From contig NZ_BOOB01000013.1 of assembly GCF_016863015.1 (NCBI RefSeq), positions 1 through 64,000 of the forward strand: 64,000 nt of DNA. The letters run 5' to 3'. Of the stretch, positions 49,045-60,141 are shown in pieces; position 1 is the first letter of the stretch; each line of letters starts with the position of its first letter. The DNA is from Microbispora amethystogenes. GTDB taxonomy: Bacteria; Actinomycetota; Actinomycetes; Streptosporangiales; Streptosporangiaceae. The notes beneath the pieces are model-generated. The model was not told where the DNA came from, made no database searches, and worked only from the letters and a program-made list of their open reading frames with translations. Made by a program: the position numbers and the translations under genes.

Positions 49045-49713
49045 TTACGGGGCCGGTCTGGTCAGCCGGACCTCGACGCTGATGCCCTCCGTACGGATCT
49101 CGCAGGTCCCGAACGCGCTCTCGGCGGCGAGGCGGGCGAACAGGTCGCGCGAGTAGGCGCGGCGGCGCAGCGCGAGCAGCGGCACCTTCGTCATGAGGGC
49201 GTTCAGCGGCGTGAGCCCCATGCCCCTGATCTCCTCGTCGACGGCGGCCCGGGTCGCCTCCCGGCTCATGTCGTGGATCACCGCCCGGCCGCCGGGGCGC
49301 AGCACCCGGTGCATCTCGTCGAGGGCGCGCACGGGCCGTCCGAAGTTCTTGAAGGCGGCCTGGCAGACGACCAGGTCGAAGGAGCGATCGGGGAACGGGA
49401 GGCCGGCGGCGTCGCCGTGCAGCACGTCGACGCGCACCCCCGCCCGGCGGGCGTTGCCGGTCGCGATCTCCACGAACGTGCGGCTGAGGTCGAGCCCGGT
49501 CACCGCGAACCCGAGCCGGGCCATCTCGACGGCCAGATGACCCGGGCCGGGGGCCACCTCCAGGACGGCCGCCCCCGCGGGCAGCCCCGTCGTGACCTCC
49601 GCCGCGAACCGCCGTACGGCGGCCAGCTGGGGCGCGGAGGCGCGCTGGCGCGCGTACCACCGGGCCATCGCGCCCTCCATTCCGGGCGCCTGCTTCTGCG
49701 TGATCTTCTCCAT
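49045..49713 (-). CDS. Class I SAM-dependent methyltransferase
   Basis: A 222-residue methyltransferase. Motif I is VLEVAPGPGHLAVEMA and the acidic residue after strand 2 is in FAVTGLDLSRTF; FDLVVCQAAFKNF is motif IV and VLRPGGRAVIHDMS the post-motif. The ATG at 49711-49713 with GGAGGAGACG is preferred. It lies 168 bases downstream of a PadR gene on the same strand, which may regulate it. The substrate is unknown; the sequence resembles UbiE/Menaquinone-type small-molecule enzymes. Confidence 0.87.
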   Translation of the reverse strand: MEKITQKQAPGMEGAMARWYARQRASAPQLAAVRRFAAEVTTGLPAGAAVLEVAPGPGHLAVEMARLGFAVTGLDLSRTFVEIATGNARRAGVRVDVLHGDAAGLPFPDRSFDLVVCQAAFKNFGRPVRALDEMHRVLRPGGRAVIHDMSREATRAAVDEEIRGMGLTPLNALMTKVPLLALRRRAYSRDLFARLAAESAFGTCEIRTEGISVEVRLTRPAP

Positions 49714-49881
49714 CGTCTCCTCCGGTGTCGGTTCGTACGGGTGTCCGAACCGGCCCGTGGAGGGAGCCCGGCTATCCTTGCGGTTGCCAACCTTGCGACC
49801 GGATCCGTCCGCGGGTTTCGGTTCGAGGGTCGCGACCCCGGCGAGGTGTTCCCGCACCACGCCGGGGTTCGCTCATGGGGT

Positions 49882-50538
49882 TCAGTCCGAGGTGAGGCCC
49901 CTCTCGGCGAGTTCGGCCATCTCGGGCGGCATCCGCCCCGACTCGTGCCAGGCCCGCCACATGGGCAGGTCGGGGAAGGCCCCGCTGGTCAGCTCCTCGA
50001 CGAAGGACCGGATCCACGCGGCCTCCGCCTCACGGACGGCCAGGTCATACTCCGCCTCGACGAGGAACAGCCGCGGCGTCTCCCGGCGCCACTCGGCGAG
50101 GGCCTCCCGCTGCGCGGCGACGTCCTCCTCCAGCAGGGCCAGCCGGCGCCGCAGCAGGCCGGTCAGCTCGTCCGGCGGAAGCACTCCGCACACCGACAGG
50201 GCGGCCTCGAACCTCGGCCGTTCGGGCTCGGGATCCGCGATCAGGTCACGTACCCAGTCGGCCAGCTCGGCCCGCCCGGCGTCGGTGATGCGGTAGATCG
50301 TGCGCTCGGGGTGCGCCCCCTCGCGCACGGTCCCCTCCACCTCCAGGAACCCGTGTTTCTCCAGGTTGCGCACCACCGTGTAGAGCGACCCCCACTTGAC
50401 GCCCATGTCGCGGTCCTTGCCGCGGGCGCGCATCAGGGTGGCCATCTCGTACGGATGCATGGGGCGCTGGACGACCGTCGAGAGCACCGCCAGACCCAGC
50501 AGGTTGTTCACCTTCCGCCGTCCGGCCATCGCCCCCAC
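49882..50538 (-). CDS. PadR-family transcriptional regulator (long form)
   Basis: A 218-residue PadR regulator. The winged helix (about 10-95) reads LLGLAVLSTVVQRPMHPYEM and WGSLYTVVRNLEKHGFLEVEG, and the helical C-terminal dimerisation domain (Vir family, about 100-200) is present. It starts at ATG 50536-50538 or 50527-50529. It probably represses itself and the methyltransferase downstream. A palindromic site lies just upstream (50550-50579). It is divergent from a CPBP protease gene. Confidence 0.9.
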   Translation of the reverse strand: MGAMAGRRKVNNLLGLAVLSTVVQRPMHPYEMATLMRARGKDRDMGVKWGSLYTVVRNLEKHGFLEVEGTVREGAHPERTIYRITDAGRAELADWVRDLIADPEPERPRFEAALSVCGVLPPDELTGLLRRRLALLEEDVAAQREALAEWRRETPRLFLVEAEYDLAVREAEAAWIRSFVEELTSGAFPDLPMWRAWHESGRMPPEMAELAERGLTSD

Positions 50539-50549
50539 CTCACCTTGAT

Positions 50550-50579
50550 TACTCGTTCGCGAGTATACGCATACGAGTA
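50550..50579. promoter_or_regulatory. Candidate PadR operator
   Basis: TACTCGT (50550-50556) and ACGAGTA (50573-50579) are inverted repeats flanking two smaller dyads, ACTCG-TTCG-CGAGT and GTAT-ACGC-ATAC. It is AT-richer than its surroundings, 12 bases upstream of the PadR gene and about 90 before the CPBP gene. Binding by the adjacent PadR is inference. Confidence 0.45.
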
Positions 50580-50668
50580 GTTCTCCGTCGAGGGGGTCAT
50601 AGGTTGCATTCCTAACTAGCTCGCTCTATCGTCTAGATCGTCACCTGACGTAGAAAGGGCGGCTGGTC

Positions 50669-51403
50669 ATGACCGTTCCGAGCTTCACGGTCCCGAGCCT
50701 GTTCCTGGCGGCGCCACTGACGGCCTACCTGGCCTTCGTCTCCCCCTGGCTCGGCAGACGCCAGTACGACCGGCTGGCACGGCGCCGCGCCGGCGACCCC
50801 CGAGCGCTCGTCCGGGCCTACCGGCTGTGGATCGGCGAGGAGTGGGCCTGGATCGCCGTGACGGCGCTGATCCTGGCGCTGTCACCGGGCGCCGGCCCCC
50901 ATGACCTGGGCCTCACCCGGCCCGACGACCTCGGGAAGGTCGCGGCGATGGCGGGCGGCCTCAGCTGCGCCCTGCTGGCCGGCTCGCTGGTGCTCCGCCA
51001 CGCCGCCCGGTCCGGCCGCGCCGTACGCGGTCAGGAAGCCGTGGCGGCGCTGCTGCCGCGCACCTCCACCGAGCGGCGGCACGCCGTCGCCATGGCGGTC
51101 ACCGCGGGCGTCTGCGAGGAGGTCGTCTACCGCGGCCTGCTCATCGCGCTCGGCGTCGGCGTCCTGGGCCTGAACCAGGCCGTGGCCGCGTTCCTCGCCC
51201 TCGCGGTGTTCGTGGCGGGCCACTTCTACCAGGGCTGGAAGGGCATGGCCGCGGTGACCCTCCTCGGGTTCTGGTTCACCGCCATGTACCTGGCCACCGA
51301 CAGCCTGCTGCTGCCGATCGTGGCGCACGTCCTGATCGACCTCCGGGGCCTGGTGCTCACGCCCCCGCCGGTGCAGGAGAAGGTCGGCGAGCCGTCTATG
51401 TAG
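50669..51403 (+). CDS. CPBP-family intramembrane metalloprotease
   Basis: A 244-residue membrane protein with about seven helices. The CPBP/Abi motif VCEEVVYRGLL (EExxxR) and later FVAGHFYQG and PIVAHVLID supply the Glu and His metal ligands of the Rce1-type protease. In bacteria these process or protect against peptides, or tether proteins. The start is ATG 50669 after GAAAGGG. It is followed by a second PadR gene 26 bases downstream. Confidence 0.88.
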   Translation: MTVPSFTVPSLFLAAPLTAYLAFVSPWLGRRQYDRLARRRAGDPRALVRAYRLWIGEEWAWIAVTALILALSPGAGPHDLGLTRPDDLGKVAAMAGGLSCALLAGSLVLRHAARSGRAVRGQEAVAALLPRTSTERRHAVAMAVTAGVCEEVVYRGLLIALGVGVLGLNQAVAAFLALAVFVAGHFYQGWKGMAAVTLLGFWFTAMYLATDSLLLPIVAHVLIDLRGLVLTPPPVQEKVGEPSM

Positions 51404-51429
51404 CGCCGCTACCGTGCGAGGATGGGCGC

Positions 51430-51768
51430 ATGGCGACCGACCGCCGGGCGAGCTGGCTCAAGGGAGTCCTCGATCTGCTGGTGCTGGCCAGCCTGACCGA
51501 GGGCGAGAACTACGGCTACGAGATCGCCAAGACGCTCGCCGCCTCGGGACTCGGCCAGATCAGGGGCGGCACGCTGTATCCGGTGCTCAACCGGCTGGAG
51601 GAGGCGGGCCTGGTGTCGGCCGAGTTCCGGGTGACCGAGCGGGGCCCCGGGCGGCGTTACTACCGGCTGACGGAGCAGGGCCGGCAGACGCTCGCCGAGC
51701 AGGGCCGCCTGTGGCTGGCGTTCGACGAGTCCGTACGCACCATGCTGGCCTCGGGAGGGCTGAAGTGA
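51430..51768 (+). CDS. PadR-family regulator (short form)
   Basis: A 112-residue PadR subfamily-2 protein. GVLDLLVLASLTEGENYGYEIAK is the first half of the winged helix and GGTLYPVLNRLEEAGLV the recognition helix region. The short C-terminal helix serves dimerisation. The stop overlaps the next start (GTGA), a very common arrangement in which the regulator controls the membrane protein behind it. Confidence 0.92.
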   Translation: MATDRRASWLKGVLDLLVLASLTEGENYGYEIAKTLAASGLGQIRGGTLYPVLNRLEEAGLVSAEFRVTERGPGRRYYRLTEQGRQTLAEQGRLWLAFDESVRTMLASGGLK

Positions 51769-52475
51769 CCGGCTACCTCGACGAGCTCGCCGCGCTGCTG
51801 CGCGCGGGCGGCGTGCCGGACGAGCAGGCCGGGGCCATCGTCGCCGACCTCGCGTCGTACGCCGACGAGACCGGCGCGGACCCGGAGGAGGAGTTCGGGC
51901 CGGTCGACCGGTTCGCGAAGCAGCTGCTGGCGGCGCGCTCGCCCGAGGCGGACGCGGCGGACGCGACCGAGTGGCGGTGGACCGCCGACGTCTTCGCCGA
52001 CCGGCAGATGCTGGCCCGGCTCGGCGACCAGGGCTGGGAGGTCGACCGGGTCGACGCCCTCGGCAGGTTCGTCAGCCACCGCGACCCGGAGCGCCCGCAA
52101 CGGTGGGAGTACCGCAGAGAACGGGTGACACCGGGCGGTGCCCGGACGCGGGCCGCGCGCCTCGCGCCCGAGGGCTGGGAGCCCTGCGGCACCTGGGTCT
52201 GCTTCGAATACTTCAAACGGCCCAAGGCCGCCAGCGTGGGACCGGCCGCGCAGATCGACTCCCCGCCCGCGGCCCCGGCGCGGAGCATCTTCTTCAGCCG
52301 TCAGTTCTACGTCGTGACGGCCGCGCTCCTGATCGGCCTCGTCGCGCTGTGGCTTGTGGTGGGGCGGTCCGACGGCGAGGGGGCGGACTTCTTCGCGGGG
52401 CTGGCCGCCGGAGGCTGCACCACGATCGCGATCCTGGCGCTGGTGCTGTGGTGGAGCGCCCGCCGCCGCGGTTGA
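51765..52475 (+). CDS. PadR-associated membrane protein
   Basis: A 236-residue protein with an N-terminal HAAS-like helical region (about 1-60, VTGYLDELAALLRAGG), a middle region with two GWE-type repeats (LGDQGWEVDRVDALGRF and LAPEGWEPCGTWVCFEYF) reminiscent of DUF2812, and two C-terminal membrane helices (about 178-197 and 208-230). Such proteins often sit behind short PadR genes; the role is unknown. The GTG start overlaps the PadR stop. Confidence 0.75.
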   Translation: MTGYLDELAALLRAGGVPDEQAGAIVADLASYADETGADPEEEFGPVDRFAKQLLAARSPEADAADATEWRWTADVFADRQMLARLGDQGWEVDRVDALGRFVSHRDPERPQRWEYRRERVTPGGARTRAARLAPEGWEPCGTWVCFEYFKRPKAASVGPAAQIDSPPAAPARSIFFSRQFYVVTAALLIGLVALWLVVGRSDGEGADFFAGLAAGGCTTIAILALVLWWSARRRG

Positions 52476-52578
52476 GCGGCCCGCCGTACGGACACTGCGG
52501 CGACGAGCATCCGGAGGGGCATCAGTGCCGTGACCGCCCAGGCAAACCTCGGCGGGAGGGGCACTAGCCTGGGGCGCG

Positions 52579-53733
52579 ATGGAGCGCCTGACGACAGCGC
52601 GCGGGGACTTCGCCCTCGCCCGCTTCCCCGAGGATCCCCGCGACCCGCTGCGCGCGTGGGACGCCGCCGACGAATACCTGCTGCGTCACCTCGACGAGCG
52701 CGAGGACGGGCCGGTTGACCTGTCGGGGAGCGTGGTCGTGCTGGGCGACCGGTGGGGCGCCCTGGTCACCGCGCTCGCCGGGCACGATCCCGTCCAGATC
52801 AGCGACTCCTTCCTCGGCCGGCGGGCGACCCTCGCCAACCTGGAGCGGAACGGCCTGCCCGCCGACGCCGTACGGCTGCGCACGACCAGGGAGGCGCCGC
52901 CGGAGCGGATCGACGTGCTGCTGGTCCGGGTGCCGAAGAGCCTCGCGCTCCTGGAGGACCAGCTGCACCGCCTCGCCCCGGCTGTGCATCCCGGCACCGT
53001 GGTCGTCGGCGCGGGGATGGTCACCGAGATCCACACCTCGACGCTGCGCCTGTTCGAACGCATCCTCGGGCCGACCAGGACCTCCCTGGCCGTGAAGAAG
53101 GCCCGGCTGATCTTCTGCGCACCGGAGCCCGGGCCGCTCCGGAAGGACGATCCGTGGCCGCGGAGCCTCCGCCTGCCCGCCGACGCCGGGGTGGTCTCCG
53201 GCCTGACCGTCGTCAGCCACGCCGGGGTCTTCAGCGCCGACCGGCTCGACGCGGGCACCCGTCTGCTCCTCCGCAACCTGCCCGCGCGTACGGGGGCGGA
53301 GCACGTCGTCGACCTCGGCTGCGGCAACGGGGTGATCGGGCTCGCCGCGGCGTTGTCCAATCCGGACGCCGAGGTGACGTTCGTCGACGAGTCGTACCAG
53401 GCGCTGGCCTCGGCGGAGGCGACGTTCCTGGCGAACGCCCCGGCGGGCGCGGTCGCGCGGTTCACGGCGGCCGACGGCATGGCGGGCTTCCCGCCGGGCA
53501 CGGCGGACCTGGTGCTCAACAACCCGCCGTTCCACAGCCACCGCGGCCGGACCGACGCGACCGCCTGGCGGATGTTCAACGGCGCCCGCGCGGGGTTGCG
53601 GCGGGGCGGCGAGCTGTGGGTGGTGGGCAACCGCCACCTCGGCTACCACGTCAAGCTGCGCCGGCTCTTCGGCAACTGCGAGGTCGTCGCGAGCGACCCG
53701 AAGTTCGTCCTGCTGCGGGCCGTGAAGAAGTGA
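52579..53733 (+). CDS. RsmC/RlmG-like rRNA guanine N2-methyltransferase
   Basis: A 384-residue enzyme with a duplicated methyltransferase fold. The N-terminal copy lacks a SAM motif; the C-terminal copy has VVDLGCGNGVIGL (motif I) and NNPPFH (315-319, the guanine-binding NPPF motif IV). This matches RlmG, which methylates G1835 of 23S rRNA, or RsmC for 16S rRNA. The length fits RlmG. It is convergent with the DUF72 gene. Confidence 0.87.
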   Translation: MERLTTARGDFALARFPEDPRDPLRAWDAADEYLLRHLDEREDGPVDLSGSVVVLGDRWGALVTALAGHDPVQISDSFLGRRATLANLERNGLPADAVRLRTTREAPPERIDVLLVRVPKSLALLEDQLHRLAPAVHPGTVVVGAGMVTEIHTSTLRLFERILGPTRTSLAVKKARLIFCAPEPGPLRKDDPWPRSLRLPADAGVVSGLTVVSHAGVFSADRLDAGTRLLLRNLPARTGAEHVVDLGCGNGVIGLAAALSNPDAEVTFVDESYQALASAEATFLANAPAGAVARFTAADGMAGFPPGTADLVLNNPPFHSHRGRTDATAWRMFNGARAGLRRGGELWVVGNRHLGYHVKLRRLFGNCEVVASDPKFVLLRAVKK

Positions 53734-53755
53734 TGCACAGCCTGTGGAGAAGTGA

Positions 53756-54631
53756 TCAGAACAGGGTGAGCGGCTCGTCCTGAGCCTGCTCGCCGAGTCG
53801 CCCGGACAGCGGTTCCGGCAGTGGCTCGACGCCGGGCACCTCGGCCCGCACCTCGTCGTGGAACAGGCGGGCGAGCGCCGGCGCGTCGGCGTTGTCAGGG
53901 GTGTGCACGAACACCGTCGGCGAGCGGCCCTCGCGCAGCCACCCGGCCACGGTGTCCACCCAGTGGCGCCAGCCCTCGACCGTACGCGCCTGGTCGTCGC
54001 GGCCGAGGTAGCGGACCACCGGCCGGTCGGTGAGTGCCGCGGCGCGCAGGGGCACGCGCGGCTTCTTCGTCCAGGCGTCGCGCTCGGCATCGCTGGTCGG
54101 CGGGCTCCTGAACAGCACGGTCGTGTCGAACGGGATCCACTCCGCGCCGGCGCCCGCCAGGACGGCCTCCAGGTGCCGTACGGCCCGCGGGTCGGCGAAG
54201 AACGCGCGGTGCCGCACCTCCACGCCGTACCGGTGGGACCGGGGAAGCCGGGCGAGGAAGGTCCCGAGGACCCCGGCGTCGGCGGGCCCGAACGAGCCGG
54301 GAAGCTGTATCCACAGGGTGTGGGCGCGCGGACCCAGCGGCTCGATCGCGTCGAAGAACGCGCGCACCTCGTCCTCGGCGCCGGTGAGGCGGCGTTCGTG
54401 AGTGATCACCTTGGGCAGCTTGACCACGAAGCGGAAGTCCGGGCCGGTCTGCCCGGCCCAGGTCTCCACCGTGGCCCGCGCGGGCGTCGCGTAGAAGGTG
54501 GTGTTGCCCTCGACCGCGTTGCACCAGGTCGCGTAGGCCCGCAGGCGCTCTGCGGGCGGGAGCGGATGCGGCAGGAGGCGCCCCTGCCACGGCTTGTGCG
54601 TCCACATCGCGCATCCCACATGAAGCCACAT
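53756..54631 (-). CDS. DUF72 (YecE-like) protein
   Basis: A 291-residue TIM-barrel-like protein of unknown activity. The start LHVGCAMWTHKPWQGRLLP, then EGNTTFYATPARATVETWA and FRFVVKLPKVITHE, are strong DUF72 signatures, as are LWIQLPGSF and YGVEVRHRAFF. It has normal length. There is no partner gene. A DnaA-box-like TTCTCCACA (minus strand) lies at 53743-53751, just past its end. Confidence 0.88.
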   Translation of the reverse strand: MWLHVGCAMWTHKPWQGRLLPHPLPPAERLRAYATWCNAVEGNTTFYATPARATVETWAGQTGPDFRFVVKLPKVITHERRLTGAEDEVRAFFDAIEPLGPRAHTLWIQLPGSFGPADAGVLGTFLARLPRSHRYGVEVRHRAFFADPRAVRHLEAVLAGAGAEWIPFDTTVLFRSPPTSDAERDAWTKKPRVPLRAAALTDRPVVRYLGRDDQARTVEGWRHWVDTVAGWLREGRSPTVFVHTPDNADAPALARLFHDEVRAEVPGVEPLPEPLSGRLGEQAQDEPLTLF

Positions 54632-54664
54632 GCCCCGACGCTATCGAAGCGTCACCGGAAATCG

Positions 54665-55090
54665 TCAGGTGTAGTAGCCCTCGACGGGGACCCGCGCCTC
54701 GTCGAACAACGCCGGCCCCTCCTGACGGAAGGACGACGGGCCGGTCGGCGGCTTCAGCGTGCCGAGTTGCTCGGTGGAGAGCGCGAAGACGACACGGCCG
54801 AGCCCGGAGCGCTCGATGGCCCCCGCGCACATGCCACACGGCTGGCAGCTCGTGAACATGGTCGTGCCGGCCGCGGTGGCGGGGTCGAGCTCGCGGGCGG
54901 CCCAGCGCGCGAGCTTCAACTCCGGATGGGCGGTGATGTCCGAATCCGTGAGCGAGGTGTTGCGCTCCTCGGCGAGGACGCCGCCGTCCGGGCCCACGAG
55001 CAGCGAGCCGAACGGCGGGTTCCCATCCTCCCGGGCCGCCGCGGCCAACTCGATCGCCCTGCGGAGGAGGTTTTCTTCGTCCGGTGTCAC
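54665..55090 (-). CDS. Cytidine/guanine-type nucleoside deaminase
   Basis: A 141-residue zinc deaminase of the CDA superfamily. The zinc sites are HPELKLARWA (HPE instead of the more common HAE) and SCQPCGMCAG (PCxxC); the catalytic Glu is retained. It resembles guanine deaminase or tRNA-type deaminases but is too short for certainty. The start is GTG at 55088-55090, overlapping the stop of the LLM oxidoreductase gene, so the two are translationally coupled. Confidence 0.85.
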   Translation of the reverse strand: MTPDEENLLRRAIELAAAAREDGNPPFGSLLVGPDGGVLAEERNTSLTDSDITAHPELKLARWAARELDPATAAGTTMFTSCQPCGMCAGAIERSGLGRVVFALSTEQLGTLKPPTGPSSFRQEGPALFDEARVPVEGYYT

Positions 55091-55938
55091 GGGTGCTCCG
55101 TTCTCGTACGGGCGGCGGCCACCGTCGCGAGCATGCGCCAAGCCGCCTCCGGATGGTTTGTCTCATCGGGGTCCCCGCGGAAGGGATCGAGCAGGACAGT
55201 CTCGGCGCCGAGGAGGCGCAGCCGTTCCAGGTCGTCGAGGACCTGGCCGACGGTACCCTCGCCGGCCCGGCGTTCCGCGCCCGTCACGGGGGTGTCGGTG
55301 AGCCGCAGCAGGATGCGCGGGGCGAACGCGGGGGCGGGACGCCCCAGGCCCGCCGCGATGGCGGCCAGCCGGTCCATCCGCTCGTCCAGCCACGGGAGGG
55401 TGAAGCGCAGCGGGTGCCACGCGTCGCCGAGGAGCACCGCCCTGCGGAGGGCGGCGTCGCTGCCGCCGCCGATCCAGATCGGGATGTGCCCGGCCCGGTA
55501 GTCCTCCTCGTTCCGCCACGCCCGGCGGATCACCCGCAGGTGCTCGTCGGTCAGCGCGCCGCGCCGCTCGTACGGCACGCCGAGCGCCTCGAACTCCTGC
55601 CGCGCCCAGCCCACGCCCACCCCGAGGGTCAGGCGGCCTCCGCTGAGCTGCTGGAGGTTGGCCGCAATCCGGGCCGTGAGCAGCGGGTGCCGGTAGGGCA
55701 CGATGAGCACGGTGGTGCCGAGCCCGATCCTCGTGGTGATCCCGGCCAGCCAGGACAGCGTGGTGAACGGCTCGTAGAACGGCGCCGGATACTGCCCGGC
55801 GACATCGGGGGTCACGACGACGTGATCGGAGACCATGAGCAGGTCGAACCCGAGATCCTCCGCCGTCTCCGCCCAGCCGCGCAGCACGTCCGGCCGGGTG
55901 CCCGGCCCGAAGTTCGGGACGTTGACACCTAGTTTCAC
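55087..55938 (-). CDS. LLM-class F420-dependent oxidoreductase
   Basis: A 283-residue TIM-barrel flavin/F420 enzyme. LGVNVPNFGPGTRPDVL and FDLLMVSDHVVV match the start of the TIGR03619-type subfamily; GGRLTLGVGVGWARQEFEALG and IPIWIGGGSDAALRRA are typical cofactor-binding segments. It is coupled to the deaminase gene downstream and divergent from an Lrp-type regulator. The substrate is unknown. Confidence 0.9.
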   Translation of the reverse strand: MKLGVNVPNFGPGTRPDVLRGWAETAEDLGFDLLMVSDHVVVTPDVAGQYPAPFYEPFTTLSWLAGITTRIGLGTTVLIVPYRHPLLTARIAANLQQLSGGRLTLGVGVGWARQEFEALGVPYERRGALTDEHLRVIRRAWRNEEDYRAGHIPIWIGGGSDAALRRAVLLGDAWHPLRFTLPWLDERMDRLAAIAAGLGRPAPAFAPRILLRLTDTPVTGAERRAGEGTVGQVLDDLERLRLLGAETVLLDPFRGDPDETNHPEAAWRMLATVAAARTRTEHP

Positions 55939-56030
55939 CGGTCCAGGCTATTGTGCGGCCACGCCATCGGGAAGGAAGAATTCCCTGCTTGACGGTGGTT
56001 CCGCCGTGGATTCCCCGGTAGATTCGGCGA

Positions 56031-56477
56031 ATGGCCGAGAGTCTTGACTCGACGGACTGGTCCATCCTCGCCGAGCTGCAACGCGACGGCCGCGTACCGC
56101 TCACCGAGCTGGCCCGGCGGGTGAGCCTGAGCGCCTCCGCGACGACCGAGCGTGTGCGCCGGCTGGAGGCGGTCGGCGTCATCAGGGGTTACCGTGCCGT
56201 CGTCGATCTGGGAAAGGCCGGATACGCCGTGCTCGCCGTGGTGCGGCTCAAGTATCCGGGCAGCAGGCACGAGCCGCTGCACCGGCTGCTGGGCGAGCGC
56301 ATGGAGATCCTGGAGTGCCTGCGCACCACCGGCGATGACTGCTACACGCTCAAGGTCGCGGCCACCTCCATGGCCCACCTGGAGAAGGTCGTGGACGAGC
56401 TGGCGCGGTTCGGCAGCACCACCACCAACATCGTCTACAGCGAGACGCTCCAGTACCGCGGCCCGCACGCCACCTGA
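56031..56477 (+). CDS. Lrp/AsnC-family regulator
   Basis: A 148-residue regulator. The helix-turn-helix reads TDWSILAELQRDGRVPLTELARRVSLSASA, and the C-terminal RAM effector domain has AGYAVLAVVRLKY and LRTTGDDCYTLKVAATSMAHLE. Members respond to amino acids. It lies divergent to the LLM-deaminase operon across 92 bases and may control it. Confidence 0.93.
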   Translation: MAESLDSTDWSILAELQRDGRVPLTELARRVSLSASATTERVRRLEAVGVIRGYRAVVDLGKAGYAVLAVVRLKYPGSRHEPLHRLLGERMEILECLRTTGDDCYTLKVAATSMAHLEKVVDELARFGSTTTNIVYSETLQYRGPHAT

Positions 56478-56597
56478 AAACGGCACAGCGGCGGGCGAGT
56501 CCGGCGCGACGGACACCCCGGGCCGTCTGCGGCGCGCCGCCCTGATCAAAAGATCCGCTCCACGGCGGCGCGTGCGGCGGGCACCGGTGGGCGCCGG

Positions 56598-57146
56598 TCA
56601 GCCGGCGTCGGGGACGAAGGACAGGTGCAGCACCCCGGTCTTGAACGTCTCGGACCTGACCAGCTTCAGCTTGTGCGTCGGGCTGTCCTCGAACAGCCGC
56701 CGGCCGCGGCCGACGACGATCGGGTGGACGAGCAGGTTCAACTCGTCGAGCAGCCCCTCGGCCAGCAGCCATCGCACGGTCGTCGCGCTGCCGGACATCT
56801 GGATGTCGCCTTCGGTGATCTGTTCCTTGAGTTCGCGCAGCCTGCCCGCGACGTCACCGGAGACGAGGGTGGTGTTGGACCAGTCGGCCCTCTCCAGAGT
56901 GTTCGACACGACCCACTTGCGGGCGTTGTTGAAAGCCGCCGCCACCTCGGGGTCCTGGTCGGTCGTCGTCCAGTAGGCGGACCACTCGTCGTACAGCGTG
57001 CGGCCCATCAGGAAGCCCGCGGCGTTCTGCATGCCCGCCTGGACGACGGCGCCCATCTCGTCGCTCCAGTACGGGAAGTGCCACTGGTCCGGCGACTCGA
57101 CCACGCCGTCCAGCGAGATGAAGAAACTCGAAACGATCTTCGCCAT
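56598..57146 (-). CDS. DHFR/RibD-like reductase family protein
   Basis: A 182-residue protein of the dihydrofolate reductase-like RibD C-terminal family. IVSSFFISLDGVVESPDQWHFPYW and FLMGRTLYDEWSAYW match, as do MSGSATTVRWLLAEGLLDELNLLVHPIVVGRGRRLFE. It is common in actinobacteria, with an uncharacterised NADPH-dependent activity. It starts at ATG 57144-57146, 90 bases downstream of the AraC gene on the same strand. Confidence 0.9.
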   Translation of the reverse strand: MAKIVSSFFISLDGVVESPDQWHFPYWSDEMGAVVQAGMQNAAGFLMGRTLYDEWSAYWTTTDQDPEVAAAFNNARKWVVSNTLERADWSNTTLVSGDVAGRLRELKEQITEGDIQMSGSATTVRWLLAEGLLDELNLLVHPIVVGRGRRLFEDSPTHKLKLVRSETFKTGVLHLSFVPDAG

Positions 57147-57236
57147 TGCTCCGTTCCCCTTTTACTCGGCGGCACCCGGTTCGTGCCGCTCGCCGTATCG
57201 ACGGCGGCGAAGGGAAGACTAGGAGGACGGCGGCGC

Positions 57237-57938
57237 TCAGGTCTTGTACAGAAGCGACACCGGATCCGCCGGATCCCGCTCGCTCAACCGCGTGGCGGTC
57301 TGCCCGACGTAACGGGCCAGCGACCTCGCCAGATGCGGCTGGTCGAAGTAACCGAGCCGGTGGACCACCTCGACGGCGGACACGCCGTCCCGGATCAGCA
57401 CGGCCGCCCGCCGGGCACGGTCGATCTGCCGGACGGCGCCGCGGGTGAGGCCGGTCGCCGCGAGGAAGCGCCGCTGGAGGGTGCGCTCCGACAGGTCCGG
57501 GGACGCGCCGTCGAGCACCGCGGCGACGACCGGGTCACGGACCAGGACGTCCTCGCGCACCATGCGGCGGACGAACATCTCGGCGTTGTCGTAGCTCGGA
57601 AGACACCAGGCGGACCCCTTGAGGTGGAACGTCCTGCGAGTCGCGTCGGGTATCTCCGCCATGGCGTCGACGAGGCGGTTCGCCGGAAGATGCGGCATCG
57701 AGGTGCCGAGCGCGAAGACGATCCCGAAGAACGTCGCGTCCTCGGGCACGGAGGCCTGTGCCGCCCTCGTCTCCGGGCCCTGGACGGACACGCTGACCTG
57801 CCCGCGGTGTTCCCAGAAGACCAGATCCCAGTTCGCCGTCGCCACGGACGTCATCCGGCTGACGTCCTGGCTGGTGCTCCGCCACACCCGCTCGATGTAC
57901 GGCGAGTCGGACGGCCGGCTCTCGATCTCCAGAGCCAT
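57237..57938 (-). CDS. AraC-family transcriptional regulator
   Basis: A 233-residue regulator. The N-terminal part (about 1-125) is a small cupin-like or unknown sensing region. The C-terminal double helix-turn-helix shows LSERTLQRRFLAATGLTRGAVRQI and VVHRLGYFDQPHLARSLARYVGQT. The start is ATG at 57936-57938. It lies 90 bases before the DHFR-like gene and may control it. This pairing is common in actinobacteria. Confidence 0.9.
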   Translation of the reverse strand: MALEIESRPSDSPYIERVWRSTSQDVSRMTSVATANWDLVFWEHRGQVSVSVQGPETRAAQASVPEDATFFGIVFALGTSMPHLPANRLVDAMAEIPDATRRTFHLKGSAWCLPSYDNAEMFVRRMVREDVLVRDPVVAAVLDGASPDLSERTLQRRFLAATGLTRGAVRQIDRARRAAVLIRDGVSAVEVVHRLGYFDQPHLARSLARYVGQTATRLSERDPADPVSLLYKT

Positions 57939-60058
<2,120 letters not shown>

Positions 60059-60141
60059 GCGACGCAGCCGACGCGCCCGTACGCCTTCGCCGGAGACGAC
60101 CACGTCCCGGTGAGGGCGTACGGGGGCCCGCGGCCCGCTCC

